Source: an uncultured Erythrobacter sp.
GTDB taxonomy: Bacteria > Pseudomonadota > Alphaproteobacteria > Sphingomonadales > Sphingomonadaceae
DNA: 64,000 nt
NCBI GenBank assembly: GCA_947502305.1
Contig: CANMZA010000001.1
Location: 372,001-436,000, forward strand
Direction of reading: 5' to 3'
The notes under the pieces were generated by a model. It saw nothing but the letters and a program-made list of their open reading frames with translations. It was not told the origin of the DNA and searched no databases. Positions within the stretch are counted from its first letter, which is position 1, and the number at the start of each line of letters is the position of its first letter. The position numbers and the translations under genes were made by a program. This document shows positions 1 through 9,394 of the stretch, piece by piece.

Positions 1-180
1 GACGCGCTGTCTGTGGCATTGGGCCGAGAAAATGTCGTCCATTTGGGCGTTTCTGGCAAGAATGATGGGCGGCGCAGAACGTCGTCAGCATCGGGCCGGG
101 TGGGGCAGGCAGTGACGCGCTTGTCGAAATTTTTAGGCCAAACCGAAGGATCGCGAGACGGCAGCGACCCCCCGGACTAA
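1..180 (+). CDS. YlxR/DUF448-type RNA-binding protein, C-terminal fragment
   Basis: An open frame enters from the left edge and stops at TAA 178-180; only about 59 C-terminal residues are visible. They contain ALGRENVVHLGV and, later, GRVGQAVTRLSKFLG, which resemble the L7Ae-like tail of alphaproteobacterial DUF448 (YlxR) proteins. These are small RNA-binding proteins normally encoded between nusA and infB. The position 81 bases upstream of infB on the same strand supports this. The N-terminal YlxR domain lies outside the window, so the assignment rests on context and a short tail. Confidence 0.6.
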   Translation, partial: DALSVALGRENVVHLGVSGKNDGRRRTSSASGRVGQAVTRLSKFLGQTEGSRDGSDPPD

Positions 181-261
181 CGCCTTGAAGACCATATATT
201 TTGCGCGGCTGGATATGCTTCCAGCGCGGCGATGAAGAATTTTGAAGGACTGACGAGCTAG

Positions 262-2823
262 ATGAGCGACGAAACAGAAAAACCCGCCCGCAAACCGCTG
301 GGTCTGAAACGACCAGTTGATGCAGGGGAGGTCAAGCAGACCTTTAGCCATGGCCGCACCAATAAGGTTGCGGTTGAGGTTAAGCGGCGCCGTAAGCTCC
401 TGAAACCAGGCGAAACGCCTGAACCGGCCGCTGCGCCAGAGGTTGAAGCAGCGCCTGAGCCGGCACCTGCGCCCGCGCCAGAACCGGCGCCAGCTCCTGC
501 GGCGAAGAAGCCCGCTGCGAAACCCGCGCCGAGAGCGCCTGCGGGGGAAACCGCGCAGGAACGTGTCAAGCGGATGCAGCGCGAAGCAGAAGAAGACCGC
601 CTGAGAACCGCCGAAGCCGCGCGCAAACGCGACGATGAGAAGGCGAAACAAGAAGCAGAGGCGGAGAAAAAGCGGGCCGAAGAAAACCGCGCTCAAGAAA
701 AGCGTGCTGAGCTAGATGCGAAAGAGGAAGCCAAGGCCGTAGCCAAAGCCGAAACCGCCGCAGCGGAAGCCGAAGCAGTAGCGCAGGAAGCGCCAGCCGC
801 AGGCACCCCTGCGCCCGCCGCACGCAAATTTACACCGGTTGCCCGGCCCGAGCCGAAGCGCCCTGAAAAGAAGAAGAAAAAAGAAGAAAAGGGCAATGCG
901 CAGTCCGATGGCGGCAAAGACAAGCGCCGTTCGGGCAAGCTGACCGTTACCAAGGCGCTGAATGAGGACGAAGGCCGCCGTGCCCGTAGCCTCGCCGCGC
1001 TGAAACGTGCGCGCGAAAAAGAACGCCGTATGCAAGGCGGCGGATCATCGAAGCCGCGCGAGAAACAAGTGCGCGATGTTATCGTGCCCGAGGCGATCAC
1101 TGTTGGCGAATTGGCCAAACGGATGGGCGAAAAAGGCGCAGATCTCGTCAAAGAATTGTTCAATCTGGATATGATGGTCACCGTCAACCAAACGATTGAT
1201 CAGGACACCGCAGAATTGCTGGTCGAACAATTCGGTCACAATATTGAGAAGGTTTCCGCCGACGATATTGAGATCAAGGTCGAGGAAGATGTCGATCCAG
1301 AAGAGACGCTGGAGACACGTCCGCCAGTGGTCACCATTATGGGCCACGTCGATCACGGCAAAACCTCTCTGCTGGATGCCTTGCGCGGTGCCAATGTGAC
1401 CAAGGGTGAGGCCGGCGGCATCACTCAGCATATCGGCAGCTATCAGATCAAGGCGAAGAATAAGCAGGTTATTACCTTCCTTGATACGCCGGGCCACGCC
1501 GCATTCACCGAAATGCGTCAACGCGGCGCCAATGTGACCGATATTGTGGTCTTGGTTGTGGCGGCGGATGACGGCATCATGCCGCAAACGATCGAGGCGA
1601 TTAGGCACACGCAAGCGGCCGGCGTCCCGATGATCGTTGCGATCAACAAAATGGACAAGCCAGAGGCAAATCCAGACAATATTCGCAACCGTTTGCTGGA
1701 ACACGAAGTGATCGTCGAGAAGCTGTCAGGCGAAGTGCAGGATGTCGAAGTGTCGGCAACCAAAGGCACCGGATTGGATCAGCTTGTCGAAGCGATCACT
1801 TTGCAAGCCGAATTGCTCGAATTGAAAGCCCGCCCGGACCGTGCCGCAGATGCGACCGTGATTGAGGCGCAGCTGGATAAGGGCCGCGGCCCAGTCGCCA
1901 CGGTGCTGGTCACGCGCGGCACATTGAAACGCGGCGATACGTTCGTCGTCGGCACCGAACGGGGCCGTGTGCGCGCAATCGTCAATGATGCGGGCAAACA
2001 GATCAAAGAAGCAGGGCCATCGATGCCGGTTGAGGTGCTTGGCCTGGGCGGAGTTCCTTCGGCTGGCGATCAAATGACCGTGGTTGAAAACGAACAGCGC
2101 GCCCGTGAAGTTGCACAATATCGCCGCGAGAAGGCGACTGAGCAACGCACGGCGCTGGCTCCGACCAGTTTCGATACGATGTTCAACAATATGGCGTCCG
2201 ATTTGATCGAATGGCCTGTGCTCGTAAAAGCCGATGTGCAGGGTTCGGTCGAAGCGATCGTTACAGCGCTCCACAATATCTCCACCGACGATATCAAAGT
2301 GCGCGTTTTGCATGCTGGTGTTGGCGCAATCACGGAAAGCGATGTGACATTGGCGGCGGCTTCGGGCGCTCCGATTATCGGCTTTGGCGTGCGGCCCAAT
2401 GCCAAAGCGCGCGATCTGGTGAAACGCGACGGCGTGCGGATGATGTATTACGATGTGATCTATCATCTGACCGAAGAAGTCGCGAAGGAAATGGCCGGGG
2501 AGCTCGGCCCAGAGCGGATCGAGACTGTTGTTGGCCGTGCGGAGGTCAAAGAGGTCTTCAAATCGGGTAAGAAAGACAAAGCGGCTGGCTTGCTCGTCAC
2601 AGAGGGCATCATTCGCAAGGGGCTGCACGCGCGCCTTACTCGCGAAGATGTTATCGTTTCGGCGACGACAATCGCATCTTTGCGGCGCTTTAAGGACGAC
2701 GTGGATGAAATCCGCTCCGGCCTCGAATGCGGCGTGGTTCTCGAAGACACCAATGACATCAAACCGGGCGATAGCCTTGAGGTGTTTGAAGTCGAGCTGC
2801 GTGAGCGGACGTTGGAGTTCTAA
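262..2823 (+). CDS. infB: Translation initiation factor IF-2
   Basis: This 853-residue GTPase positions initiator tRNA on the 30S subunit and promotes 50S joining in the cytoplasm. The first 250 or so residues are a highly charged Ala/Pro/Glu/Lys-rich extension typical of alphaproteobacterial IF-2. An IF2_N segment ([20 protein letters not shown]) follows. The G domain carries GHVDHGKT at residues 361-368, DTPGHAAF (G3) and NKMDKPEAN (G4). Beta-barrel and C-terminal fMet-tRNA-binding domains complete the protein, which ends ELRERTLEF. It follows a YlxR-like gene and is the anchor of the infB-rbfA-truB-rpsO-pnp set. The identification is secure. Confidence 0.98.
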   Translation: MSDETEKPARKPLGLKRPVDAGEVKQTFSHGRTNKVAVEVKRRRKLLKPGETPEPAAAPEVEAAPEPAPAPAPEPAPAPAAKKPAAKPAPRAPAGETAQERVKRMQREAEEDRLRTAEAARKRDDEKAKQEAEAEKKRAEENRAQEKRAELDAKEEAKAVAKAETAAAEAEAVAQEAPAAGTPAPAARKFTPVARPEPKRPEKKKKKEEKGNAQSDGGKDKRRSGKLTVTKALNEDEGRRARSLAALKRAREKERRMQGGGSSKPREKQVRDVIVPEAITVGELAKRMGEKGADLVKELFNLDMMVTVNQTIDQDTAELLVEQFGHNIEKVSADDIEIKVEEDVDPEETLETRPPVVTIMGHVDHGKTSLLDALRGANVTKGEAGGITQHIGSYQIKAKNKQVITFLDTPGHAAFTEMRQRGANVTDIVVLVVAADDGIMPQTIEAIRHTQAAGVPMIVAINKMDKPEANPDNIRNRLLEHEVIVEKLSGEVQDVEVSATKGTGLDQLVEAITLQAELLELKARPDRAADATVIEAQLDKGRGPVATVLVTRGTLKRGDTFVVGTERGRVRAIVNDAGKQIKEAGPSMPVEVLGLGGVPSAGDQMTVVENEQRAREVAQYRREKATEQRTALAPTSFDTMFNNMASDLIEWPVLVKADVQGSVEAIVTALHNISTDDIKVRVLHAGVGAITESDVTLAAASGAPIIGFGVRPNAKARDLVKRDGVRMMYYDVIYHLTEEVAKEMAGELGPERIETVVGRAEVKEVFKSGKKDKAAGLLVTEGIIRKGLHARLTREDVIVSATTIASLRRFKDDVDEIRSGLECGVVLEDTNDIKPGDSLEVFEVELRERTLEF

Positions 2824-2851
2824 TGAGGCCTCTAAGCATGGCGACGCATAA

Positions 2852-3289
2852 GTGAACACCACGTCTCCCTTCCCAGAGGATGCAGGCGATAGCCCGCATA
2901 TGTCTTTGCTCGGGTCGGAATTCGTCAGTTTTGACGAAGCGACCAGCACTGCGATTATGCGTTTCACTGTAAAGCGAGAAATGACCACGTGGCGCGGGGG
3001 CGTGCAGGGGGGCTTGGTCGCGGGTTATCTCGATGATGTGATGGGTTTTGCCTATGTTGCCGCGACGAGCGGGGAAAGTGCGCCGCTAAATCTGGAAATT
3101 TCCATGAGCCTCATCCGGTTGATCCCGGAAGGGGTGCTAATCGGCACGGGCCGCGTGGTGAAGGCGGGCCGCAAAGTGATAATTCTAGAAGGCGAATTGC
3201 ACTCCGAGGATGGCAAGTTGATGGCCCGCGCAACCTCCACCGCATTGCCCACCCCGCGTCCTTCCGCGACCGAAACCGGAATGGGTTGA
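2852..3289 (+). CDS. PaaI-family hotdog-fold thioesterase
   Basis: The product is about 145 residues, the usual size of a single-hotdog acyl-CoA thioesterase. The family signature is visible as RGGVQGGLVAGYLDDVMG near residue 50, where the Gly-Gly turn and the Asp on the central helix match the PaaI/thioesterase active site. It probably hydrolyses a small acyl- or aryl-CoA; the substrate cannot be read from sequence. I used GTG 2852; an in-frame ATG at 2900 region (His-Met-Ser-Leu) would give a shorter protein that still holds the full fold. The gene is inserted between infB and rbfA and its stop overlaps the next ATG (TGATG), implying translational coupling. Confidence 0.8.
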   Translation: MNTTSPFPEDAGDSPHMSLLGSEFVSFDEATSTAIMRFTVKREMTTWRGGVQGGLVAGYLDDVMGFAYVAATSGESAPLNLEISMSLIRLIPEGVLIGTGRVVKAGRKVIILEGELHSEDGKLMARATSTALPTPRPSATETGMG

Positions 3290-3846
3290 TGGCCGCGCAA
3301 ACTCAGCGCTATCTGGCGCTGCTGGGCAGTATCAATATTGGCGGCAATCGGGTAAAAATGGCGCAAATCAAAGCGGCCTTTGCCGCCGCAGGTTATGGCG
3401 ATGTCACAACCGTCGCGGCCAGCGGCAATGTCATTATGGACGGCAATTACGATCCAGTGACGCTGGAAATCCAACTGGAAGCCTTGCTGAAATCGGAGTT
3501 TGGATTCGATTCCTGCGTTATGGTGCGCACCGCCGAAGAAGTGCGCGCCGCGATTGATGAAAATCCCTTTCGCGGCACCGGCCCGAACAACGGATCGGAT
3601 AAAATGGTACATTCCATTTTTCTCAGCCGGCAGCCCGAAAAAACCGCCGTCGACGCTGTGATTGCCGAACATGCTAGCAAAGGTAGCGAACGGCTCGCTT
3701 TGGGAGACCGGGTGCTCTATCTGGATTACGTCCACGGGGTCGGCGTGTCCGATCTGTCGAGCAAATTTCTGCGGCGCCGGCTCGGATGCACCGGGACGGC
3801 CCGCAACATGAACTCGCTGAAAAATATATTGTCTAAGATGAGCTGA
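3289..3846 (+). CDS. DUF1697 family protein
   Basis: The 185-residue product begins with [18 protein letters not shown] and contains ASGNVIMDG, the typical opening of DUF1697 proteins. The family has no established biochemical function. I chose ATG 3289 because it overlaps the upstream TGA as TGATG; a TTG one codon earlier is possible. It has no signal peptide or membrane segment. The C-terminal Arg-rich stretch ([18 protein letters not shown]) is also family-typical. It sits between the thioesterase and rbfA, apparently in the infB transcription unit. Confidence 0.85.
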   Translation: MAAQTQRYLALLGSINIGGNRVKMAQIKAAFAAAGYGDVTTVAASGNVIMDGNYDPVTLEIQLEALLKSEFGFDSCVMVRTAEEVRAAIDENPFRGTGPNNGSDKMVHSIFLSRQPEKTAVDAVIAEHASKGSERLALGDRVLYLDYVHGVGVSDLSSKFLRRRLGCTGTARNMNSLKNILSKMS

Positions 3847-3850
3847 ATTT

Positions 3851-4267
3851 ATGGCGCACAAACAGGATCACACTGCCGAACAACAATCGGTCCGCGTTCT
3901 CAAAGTGGGCGAGCGGGTGCGGCATATTCTATCGGAATTGCTGGCCCGGCAAGAAGTGCATGACGAAGTGCTCAGCGCGTCGAACATTGCTGTGACGGAA
4001 GTGCGTCTAACGCCGGATTTGCGCAATGCGACGGCCTATGTGAAACCCTTGCTAGACAAGGGCGAGGATGAGGTTGTGAAGGCTTTGCGCCAGAACACGG
4101 CCTTTCTTCAGCGCGAAGTGGCGAAGCGTCTGGGCCTGAAATTCGCGCCCAAGTTGAAGTTTCGCAAGGATGAAAGTTTCGCAGAAGCGGACCGGATTGA
4201 AGAATTGCTCCGCGATCCGAAGGTTGCCCGAGATTTGAGCGAAGGTTTGGATGGCGAAGCAGAATAG
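3851..4267 (+). CDS. rbfA: Ribosome-binding factor A
   Basis: This 138-residue cytoplasmic factor binds the 30S subunit and assists 16S rRNA 5' processing and cold adaptation. It shows the KH-like RbfA fold signature: [20 protein letters not shown] near the start, then [21 protein letters not shown], and [20 protein letters not shown] near the end. Length and position downstream of infB agree with the family. The stop lies 3 bases from the convergent YceI gene, so the infB unit appears to end here and is not continuous with truB, which is 5 kb further on. Confidence 0.95.
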   Translation: MAHKQDHTAEQQSVRVLKVGERVRHILSELLARQEVHDEVLSASNIAVTEVRLTPDLRNATAYVKPLLDKGEDEVVKALRQNTAFLQREVAKRLGLKFAPKLKFRKDESFAEADRIEELLRDPKVARDLSEGLDGEAE

Positions 4268-4270
4268 ATT

Positions 4271-4879
4271 TTATCGCGGTACCATCCGTGCGGCCAAACG
4301 GATTTTGACCGTGTTGCCGACGATCAATTGATAACTGCGCATCCCATAATCGCGACGGTCGATTTCCATTTCGCCCGTAAACGTCACGGCACGCCCGTTC
4401 GCCGCGCTGGGATCGCTAGCGAAGGTCACATCCAAAACCTCTGTCTGAGTGACGCCCCGGGCGGTCAATTCGCCGGTTACTGTGCCGCGTGTCGGGGATG
4501 TTAAATTGATTGATCGGCCAACAAAGCGGATCGAGGGGTAGCGTTCGACCCAGAAAAAACGCTCCCCGCGCAGGCGTTCCAGCGTCGTTTCATCGGGCGC
4601 CTCCAATGCGGCGGCGTCGAAGGTGACATCGATGGTCGCGCGTTCTGGCGCACCGGGTACAATCGTGACATTACCTTGCATCCGCGGGAAACGTGCGGTC
4701 TTGCTGGAAAGGCCAAAGAACGCGACGCGCGCGTTCACATCGCTGTTGCTCGCATCGAGGCGGTAATTGACCGGCGCACCAGAAACGCGGTCGCTTTGTG
4801 CGCCAACACCACCCGGAATGGACAGCGCTAACAGCGCCAGAAGGGCAAGGCCCAAGCTACGGTAGGAATGTCTAATCAT
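4271..4879 (-). CDS. YceI-family periplasmic protein
   Basis: The 202-residue product has an N-terminal signal peptide (residues 1-27, Leu/Ala core ending GGVGAQS). A YceI domain follows (YRLDASNSDVNARVAFFGL, then the central RFFWVERYPSIRFVGRS and GELTARGVTQTEVLDVTF). YceI proteins are lipocalin-like beta-barrels that bind polyisoprenoids or similar lipids in the periplasm. The gene lies downstream of the AbgT transporter on the same strand with a 94-base gap and converges on rbfA. Confidence 0.85.
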   Translation of the reverse strand: MIRHSYRSLGLALLALLALSIPGGVGAQSDRVSGAPVNYRLDASNSDVNARVAFFGLSSKTARFPRMQGNVTIVPGAPERATIDVTFDAAALEAPDETTLERLRGERFFWVERYPSIRFVGRSINLTSPTRGTVTGELTARGVTQTEVLDVTFASDPSAANGRAVTFTGEMEIDRRDYGMRSYQLIVGNTVKIRLAARMVPR

Positions 4880-4973
4880 ACCGAAGGGTTCGCAGCAGAA
4901 TGGGTTTTGGTTTCATCCTTCCAATCCTGCTGCGCCCTTAATTTACGCCAGCTGTACCGGACACTGCACTGCC

Positions 4974-6605
4974 TCACGCACCGGGCAACGCGTATCCGAC
5001 AGGGGCATCCGGACCGAGTGGCAGGCCAAGATAGAACCACACCACGATCAGAACCGTGCCCGAGATCAGTAGGAATACTGAATATGGCAGCATCATCGCT
5101 GTCAAACTGCCAAGCCCGAAATCACGCTGCCAACGCTGAGCGAAGACGAGGATAAGCGGGAAATAGACCATCAGCGGCGTGATGATATTGGTCGCGCTAT
5201 CCCCAACCCGGTACGCGGCGGTCGCGCCCTCTGGGCTGATCCCCAGCAGCATCAACATCGGCACCAAGATCGGTGCGAGCAGCGCCCATTTCGCGCTGGC
5301 TGAACCAACAAATAGGTTCAGCAAAGCGGCAAACAGGACCATCAAACCAAGCACAATCGGCAGAGGCAGCCCGGTCGATTGGATCGCATCCGCGCCGTGC
5401 ACGGCCGAAATTAGTCCAAGGTTTGACCAGCTGAACATTGCAACGAAATGCGCCGCAGCAAAGGCGAGGACGAGGTAATAGCCCATGTCCTTCATCGATT
5501 CTGCCATCATATTGACCAGATCGCGGTGATTTTTGATCGACCCCGACGCCCGGCCATATGCCCAGCCGGTGAGCAAGAATAACAGGAAGAATGCCGCGAC
5601 CAGTGATTGGTAAAGCGGGCGCAATTGTGAGTGAATGGAGCAATCGCCAGCGGGTACGCCGTCACAGGCGGCTTCATTCACTAGCGGCGTACCAGGGCCA
5701 AACACCATCGCGGCCCAAAGGCCGATCACAAACAGAGCCGCCAGACCCGCATGGCGCAAACCTTTTGCGGCAAGTTCTGTGTCCTGCGCGGTCGGGTCCG
5801 GGCTCAGGCCATCGGCATCTGCGCCGGCAGACGCACCGCCCGTCCACGGGCCCAGCTTGGGTTCAATGATCCGATCCGTCACATACCAAATGATCGGCAG
5901 GAACAGGAACGTCATGGCGGAGATAAAGTACCAATTGCCCGCAATATTCGCGGTCCATGTGGGATCAAGCATGCTCGCGCCCACGGCTTCTTCGGTGATG
6001 CCAAAGAGCAAAGCGTCAAGCTGTCCGGGAGAGATATTGGCTGAGAAACCGCCAGACACTCCGGCAAATGCCGCCGCAATACCGGCCATCGGATGCCGCC
6101 CGGCCGCCGCGAACAAAATGCCCGCAAGCGGGATCAACACCACATATCCGGCATCCGCCGCGTGATTGCCAAGCATCGCGACCAGCGCAACGACCGGCGT
6201 CAGCAGGGCTTTCGGCGCGCTCTTAACCGCGCTGGCCATGCCCGCTGCGAAGAAGCCGGAACGTTCCGCCACACCCGCACCAAGCATCACCACCAAAACA
6301 TAGCCAAGCGGGTGGAAGTGGGTAAACGTCTTGGGCATTTCGACCCAGAGGCGCTGAATATTCTCTGCGGCAAGCAAGCTGACCGCCTCAATCTTGAGCG
6401 GCGCGCCGGTTCCCTCGTCCAGCGAAGTGGGGTGGAGGGCGGATACCCCGGCTAGCTCGCTGATGATCGACACGACCACCAAAGCGAAAATCAGATAGAA
6501 GAACAAGAACACCGGATCGGGCAGTTTATTCCCGCTGCGTTCAATCCATCCTAGAAAGCCTGTCATGCCCTCTGGTTTCGCCGTGTCTGGTGCGGCAGAT
6601 GCCAT
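4974..6605 (-). CDS. AbgT-family transporter
   Basis: The 543-residue integral membrane protein has about a dozen hydrophobic segments and the AbgT opening GWIERSGNKLPDPVFLFFYL. Further family landmarks are MLGNHAADAGYVVLIPLAG and VGDSATNIITPLMVYFPLI near the C-terminus. AbgT proteins carry p-aminobenzoyl-glutamate or act as antimetabolite (sulphonamide) efflux pumps; the substrate here is unknown. I chose ATG 6605 (MASAAPD) because the 21 residues before it look non-coding in character. It diverges from tdk, and YceI lies 94 bases downstream. Confidence 0.9.
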   Translation of the reverse strand: MASAAPDTAKPEGMTGFLGWIERSGNKLPDPVFLFFYLIFALVVVSIISELAGVSALHPTSLDEGTGAPLKIEAVSLLAAENIQRLWVEMPKTFTHFHPLGYVLVVMLGAGVAERSGFFAAGMASAVKSAPKALLTPVVALVAMLGNHAADAGYVVLIPLAGILFAAAGRHPMAGIAAAFAGVSGGFSANISPGQLDALLFGITEEAVGASMLDPTWTANIAGNWYFISAMTFLFLPIIWYVTDRIIEPKLGPWTGGASAGADADGLSPDPTAQDTELAAKGLRHAGLAALFVIGLWAAMVFGPGTPLVNEAACDGVPAGDCSIHSQLRPLYQSLVAAFFLLFLLTGWAYGRASGSIKNHRDLVNMMAESMKDMGYYLVLAFAAAHFVAMFSWSNLGLISAVHGADAIQSTGLPLPIVLGLMVLFAALLNLFVGSASAKWALLAPILVPMLMLLGISPEGATAAYRVGDSATNIITPLMVYFPLILVFAQRWQRDFGLGSLTAMMLPYSVFLLISGTVLIVVWFYLGLPLGPDAPVGYALPGA

Positions 6606-6725
6606 ATTCTTGATCCCCGTAGAATGTCGTTTGTATATTGGGCTAGCATCGCGGATCGCACCTGTCACAGGTATTAATCAACAGGCCCAGTGGCACACGG
6701 TTGAGCAGGCAGTTAGGCAAGGCAA

Positions 6726-7301
6726 ATGGCAAAACTCTATTTCTATTATTCAAGCATGAATGCTGGCAAATCCTCCTCGCTTTTGCAGGCCGATTTTAAT
6801 TACCGCGAACGCGGCATGGCGACGATGCTTTGGACTGCCGCGCTCGACACGCGTAGCGATGGGATGGTGCGCAGCCGGATTGGCTTGGATGCAGGTGCGC
6901 ATTTGTACCGGCCAGACAGTGATTTGCTGGCCGATATTGCCGCGCAGCATGAAGGCGGTGCATTGGGATGCGTGTTGGTGGATGAGGCGCAATTCTTGAC
7001 CGAGGCGCAGGTCTGGCAGCTGGCGGCGGTAGCGGATGAGCTGAGCATTCCGGTGCTGTGTTATGGGCTACGGACCGATTTTCAGGGCGCGCTGTTCCCC
7101 GGTTCCGCGGCGCTGCTCGGCATTGCGGATGCTTTGGTTGAGCTGAAGGCGGTGTGTGATTGCGGGCGCAAGGCGACCATGAACTTGCGCGTGAATGCCG
7201 ACGGCGCCGCCATCAAAGAGGGTGAGCAGACCGAAATTGGCGGCAATGACCGTTATCTGGCGCTGTGCCGCAAACATTTCAGCGAGGCTCTCAATGGCTG
7301 A
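6726..7301 (+). CDS. tdk: Thymidine kinase (type II)
   Basis: This 191-residue enzyme phosphorylates thymidine to dTMP in the salvage pathway. The P-loop SSMNAGKSS is at residues 9-17. The DEAQF motif that corresponds to Walker B lies near residue 83, and the lasso/zinc region shows VCDCGRKATMNLRVN plus ALCRKHF near the C-terminus. Length fits the family. The stop overlaps the next gene's ATG by 8 bases, so the GNAT protein is probably translated from the same message. The 120-base gap upstream is shared with the divergent AbgT gene. Confidence 0.96.
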   Translation: MAKLYFYYSSMNAGKSSSLLQADFNYRERGMATMLWTAALDTRSDGMVRSRIGLDAGAHLYRPDSDLLADIAAQHEGGALGCVLVDEAQFLTEAQVWQLAAVADELSIPVLCYGLRTDFQGALFPGSAALLGIADALVELKAVCDCGRKATMNLRVNADGAAIKEGEQTEIGGNDRYLALCRKHFSEALNG

Positions 7302-7842
7302 TCTCTTGGCGATATTGGAGCGTGATCCCGTGCGCCTCGAACCGTTTGAGGATCGGCATTTGGAGCCGCTGCGTTTGGTCTGCGCCCTCGACCAAGAGGT
7401 GTGGGATATTTACCCGGTGAACCTTGGCGGCGACGGGTTTGACGCCGCGATTGCGATGTTTCGCGCCAGCCCGGAATGGACCAATTTCGCGGTGATCGAC
7501 ACGCGCAATGGCAAATTGGCCGGTATGACAAATTACATCAGCCCGACCATATTTGGCGTCGTTGAAATCGGGGGGACTTTCATTGCACCTGGCGTGCGTG
7601 GAGGCGATTTCAATCGGGCGATGAAGACGCTGATGATTGACCACGCTTTTGCCGAGGGATTTGAAAAGGTGGAATTCCGGGTCGACACCAGAAATGCGCG
7701 ATCAATGGCGGCGGTGGCCAAGTTGGGCGCTCAGCGAGAAGGGACGATCCGCCAAAATATGGTGACATGGACCGGCTATCGCCGCGATACCGCTTTGTTC
7801 GGGCTTTTGAAACGGGAATGGCTGGATAACGAGGGCAGCTAA
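7294..7842 (+). CDS. GNAT-family N-acetyltransferase (RimJ-like)
   Basis: The 182-residue product is a single GNAT domain of the RimJ/RimL-like group. It begins with RLEPFEDRHLEPLRL and carries the acetyl-CoA-binding region near RGGDFNRAMKTLM. The C-terminal half has VEFRVDTRNARSMAAVAKLGAQ and ends with a typical WTGYRRDTALFGLLKREW. The acceptor is unknown. I placed the start at ATG 7294, overlapping the end of tdk, because an earlier in-frame Met would extend 33 residues into tdk without family similarity. It converges on glpD with a 3-base gap. Confidence 0.88.
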   Translation: MADLLAILERDPVRLEPFEDRHLEPLRLVCALDQEVWDIYPVNLGGDGFDAAIAMFRASPEWTNFAVIDTRNGKLAGMTNYISPTIFGVVEIGGTFIAPGVRGGDFNRAMKTLMIDHAFAEGFEKVEFRVDTRNARSMAAVAKLGAQREGTIRQNMVTWTGYRRDTALFGLLKREWLDNEGS

Positions 7843-7845
7843 GAG

Positions 7846-9345
7846 TTAAGCAAGCGAACTGGGCGCGTTGGCTGCAAACCATTCCGCAACGCGGGCCTGT
7901 GCCTCCGGCTCCAAATGCAAATAGAGTTTTGAACGCCGCCGCAGCACATCCTCTGCGGTCATCGCAAATTCCTGCGCTGCCAGATATTCCAATTCCCGAG
8001 TATAGAGATCGCCGCCCATATGCGCGCCCAGATCATTGGTTCCCTTAGCCCCAGCCAGCAGATCCGCCATCCGAGTGCCGTAAGCGCGCGCCAGCCGAAG
8101 CACCGTTTTCGGCGCGAGCCATGGATAGGCGGTGCATTGATCTTCGACGAAAGCATCAAAGCGCGACGGATCAATATCTCCGCCGGGCAAGTCGTTATCC
8201 GCCGTCCAAGAAGCGCCAGATAATTGCAATTTTTCAAGCGCATGCTCAGCAAGTTTGCGATAGGTTGTCAGCTTGCCGCCAAAGATGGAAAGCAGAGCAG
8301 GGCCGCCACCATTTTCGCCTTCATCCAGCTCAAATTGATAATCCCGCGTGACGGTCGAATTGGATGACGCGTTGTTTTCATAGAGGGGGCGCACACCGGC
8401 ATAGCTGGCGATGGCCTGTTCTGGTGCAATATTGGTGCGCAGATATTCATTGGCCGCATCGCAGATATAGGCCGATTCTTCAGGACTAATGTCGATGCCC
8501 GACGGGTCGCCTTTGAACAATTGATCGGTGGTGCCGACCAGCGTGAAATCACGTTCATACGGGATGGCAAAGATGATCCGGTCATCCTTGTTTTGAAAGA
8601 TATAACAATGATCGCCAGAAAACAGGCGCGGGAAGATCAAATGGCTCCCTTTCACCAGGCGCAAATTGGTATGCTCTTCCCCCGGTACGGCGCGGCCCAG
8701 CACAGTATCGACCCATGGCCCAGCGGCGTTGACGACTTTGCTGGCAGTGATTGTTTCTTCGCCAGATGCGCTGCGAAGGTTGGCGGTCCAATGCTGCGCG
8801 CCGCGCTCTAACCCGGTGCATTCGGTGCGCGTGCGAATATCCGCGCCGCGCTCGCGCGCATCCATGCAATTGAGCACCACCAGCCGCGAGTCCTCAACCC
8901 AGCAATCGGAATATTCAAAGCCGTGCGTCAATCGGTCTTGCAGGAAAGCGCCATGCGGCTCTTTGCGCAAATTCACATCTTTGGTGCCCGGCAGCAATTT
9001 CCGGCCGCCCAAATTGTCGTAGAGAAACAGGCCAAGACGCAGCATCCATTTGGGTCGCAGGCCTTTGTCATGCGGCAACACAAATCGCATCGGCCAAATG
9101 ATATGCGGCGCGATTGCAAGCAACCGTTCGCGTTCAATCAGGCTTTCGCGCACCAGCCGGAATTCATAATGTTCCAGATAACGCAGCCCCCCATGCACCA
9201 ATTTCGTTGAGGCGCTGGAGGTGTGACTGGCCAAATCATCTTTCTCGGCAAGGCAGACCGTTAGCCCGCGACCCGCTGCGTCGCGTGCAATTCCGGCGCC
9301 GTTGATACCGCCGCCAATGACTAGAATGTCGTAATGTTTGTTCAT
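7846..9345 (-). CDS. glpD: Aerobic glycerol-3-phosphate dehydrogenase
   Basis: The 499-residue FAD enzyme oxidises sn-glycerol 3-phosphate to dihydroxyacetone phosphate at the inner membrane and feeds electrons to quinone. The N-terminal dinucleotide-binding motif DILVIGGGINGAGIARDAAG is followed by STKLVHGGLRYLEHYEF, the GlpD substrate-site signature. The later GGKLTTYRKLAEHALE is also diagnostic, and the C-terminal DAO_C domain is complete. No glpK, glpF or glpR is adjacent, so it stands alone here. Confidence 0.96.
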   Translation of the reverse strand: MNKHYDILVIGGGINGAGIARDAAGRGLTVCLAEKDDLASHTSSASTKLVHGGLRYLEHYEFRLVRESLIERERLLAIAPHIIWPMRFVLPHDKGLRPKWMLRLGLFLYDNLGGRKLLPGTKDVNLRKEPHGAFLQDRLTHGFEYSDCWVEDSRLVVLNCMDARERGADIRTRTECTGLERGAQHWTANLRSASGEETITASKVVNAAGPWVDTVLGRAVPGEEHTNLRLVKGSHLIFPRLFSGDHCYIFQNKDDRIIFAIPYERDFTLVGTTDQLFKGDPSGIDISPEESAYICDAANEYLRTNIAPEQAIASYAGVRPLYENNASSNSTVTRDYQFELDEGENGGGPALLSIFGGKLTTYRKLAEHALEKLQLSGASWTADNDLPGGDIDPSRFDAFVEDQCTAYPWLAPKTVLRLARAYGTRMADLLAGAKGTNDLGAHMGGDLYTRELEYLAAQEFAMTAEDVLRRRSKLYLHLEPEAQARVAEWFAANAPSSLA

Positions 9346-9394
9346 CTCAAACGGACGGTTGGCGAATTGCCGGGCGTTTGGCTAGAGGGCCACT

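Noticed and set aside
1726-2988. 420-codon minus-strand open frame across the infB 3' half
   Set aside because: IF-2 is unmistakable on the plus strand; the reverse frame encodes unrelated Arg/His-rich sequence.
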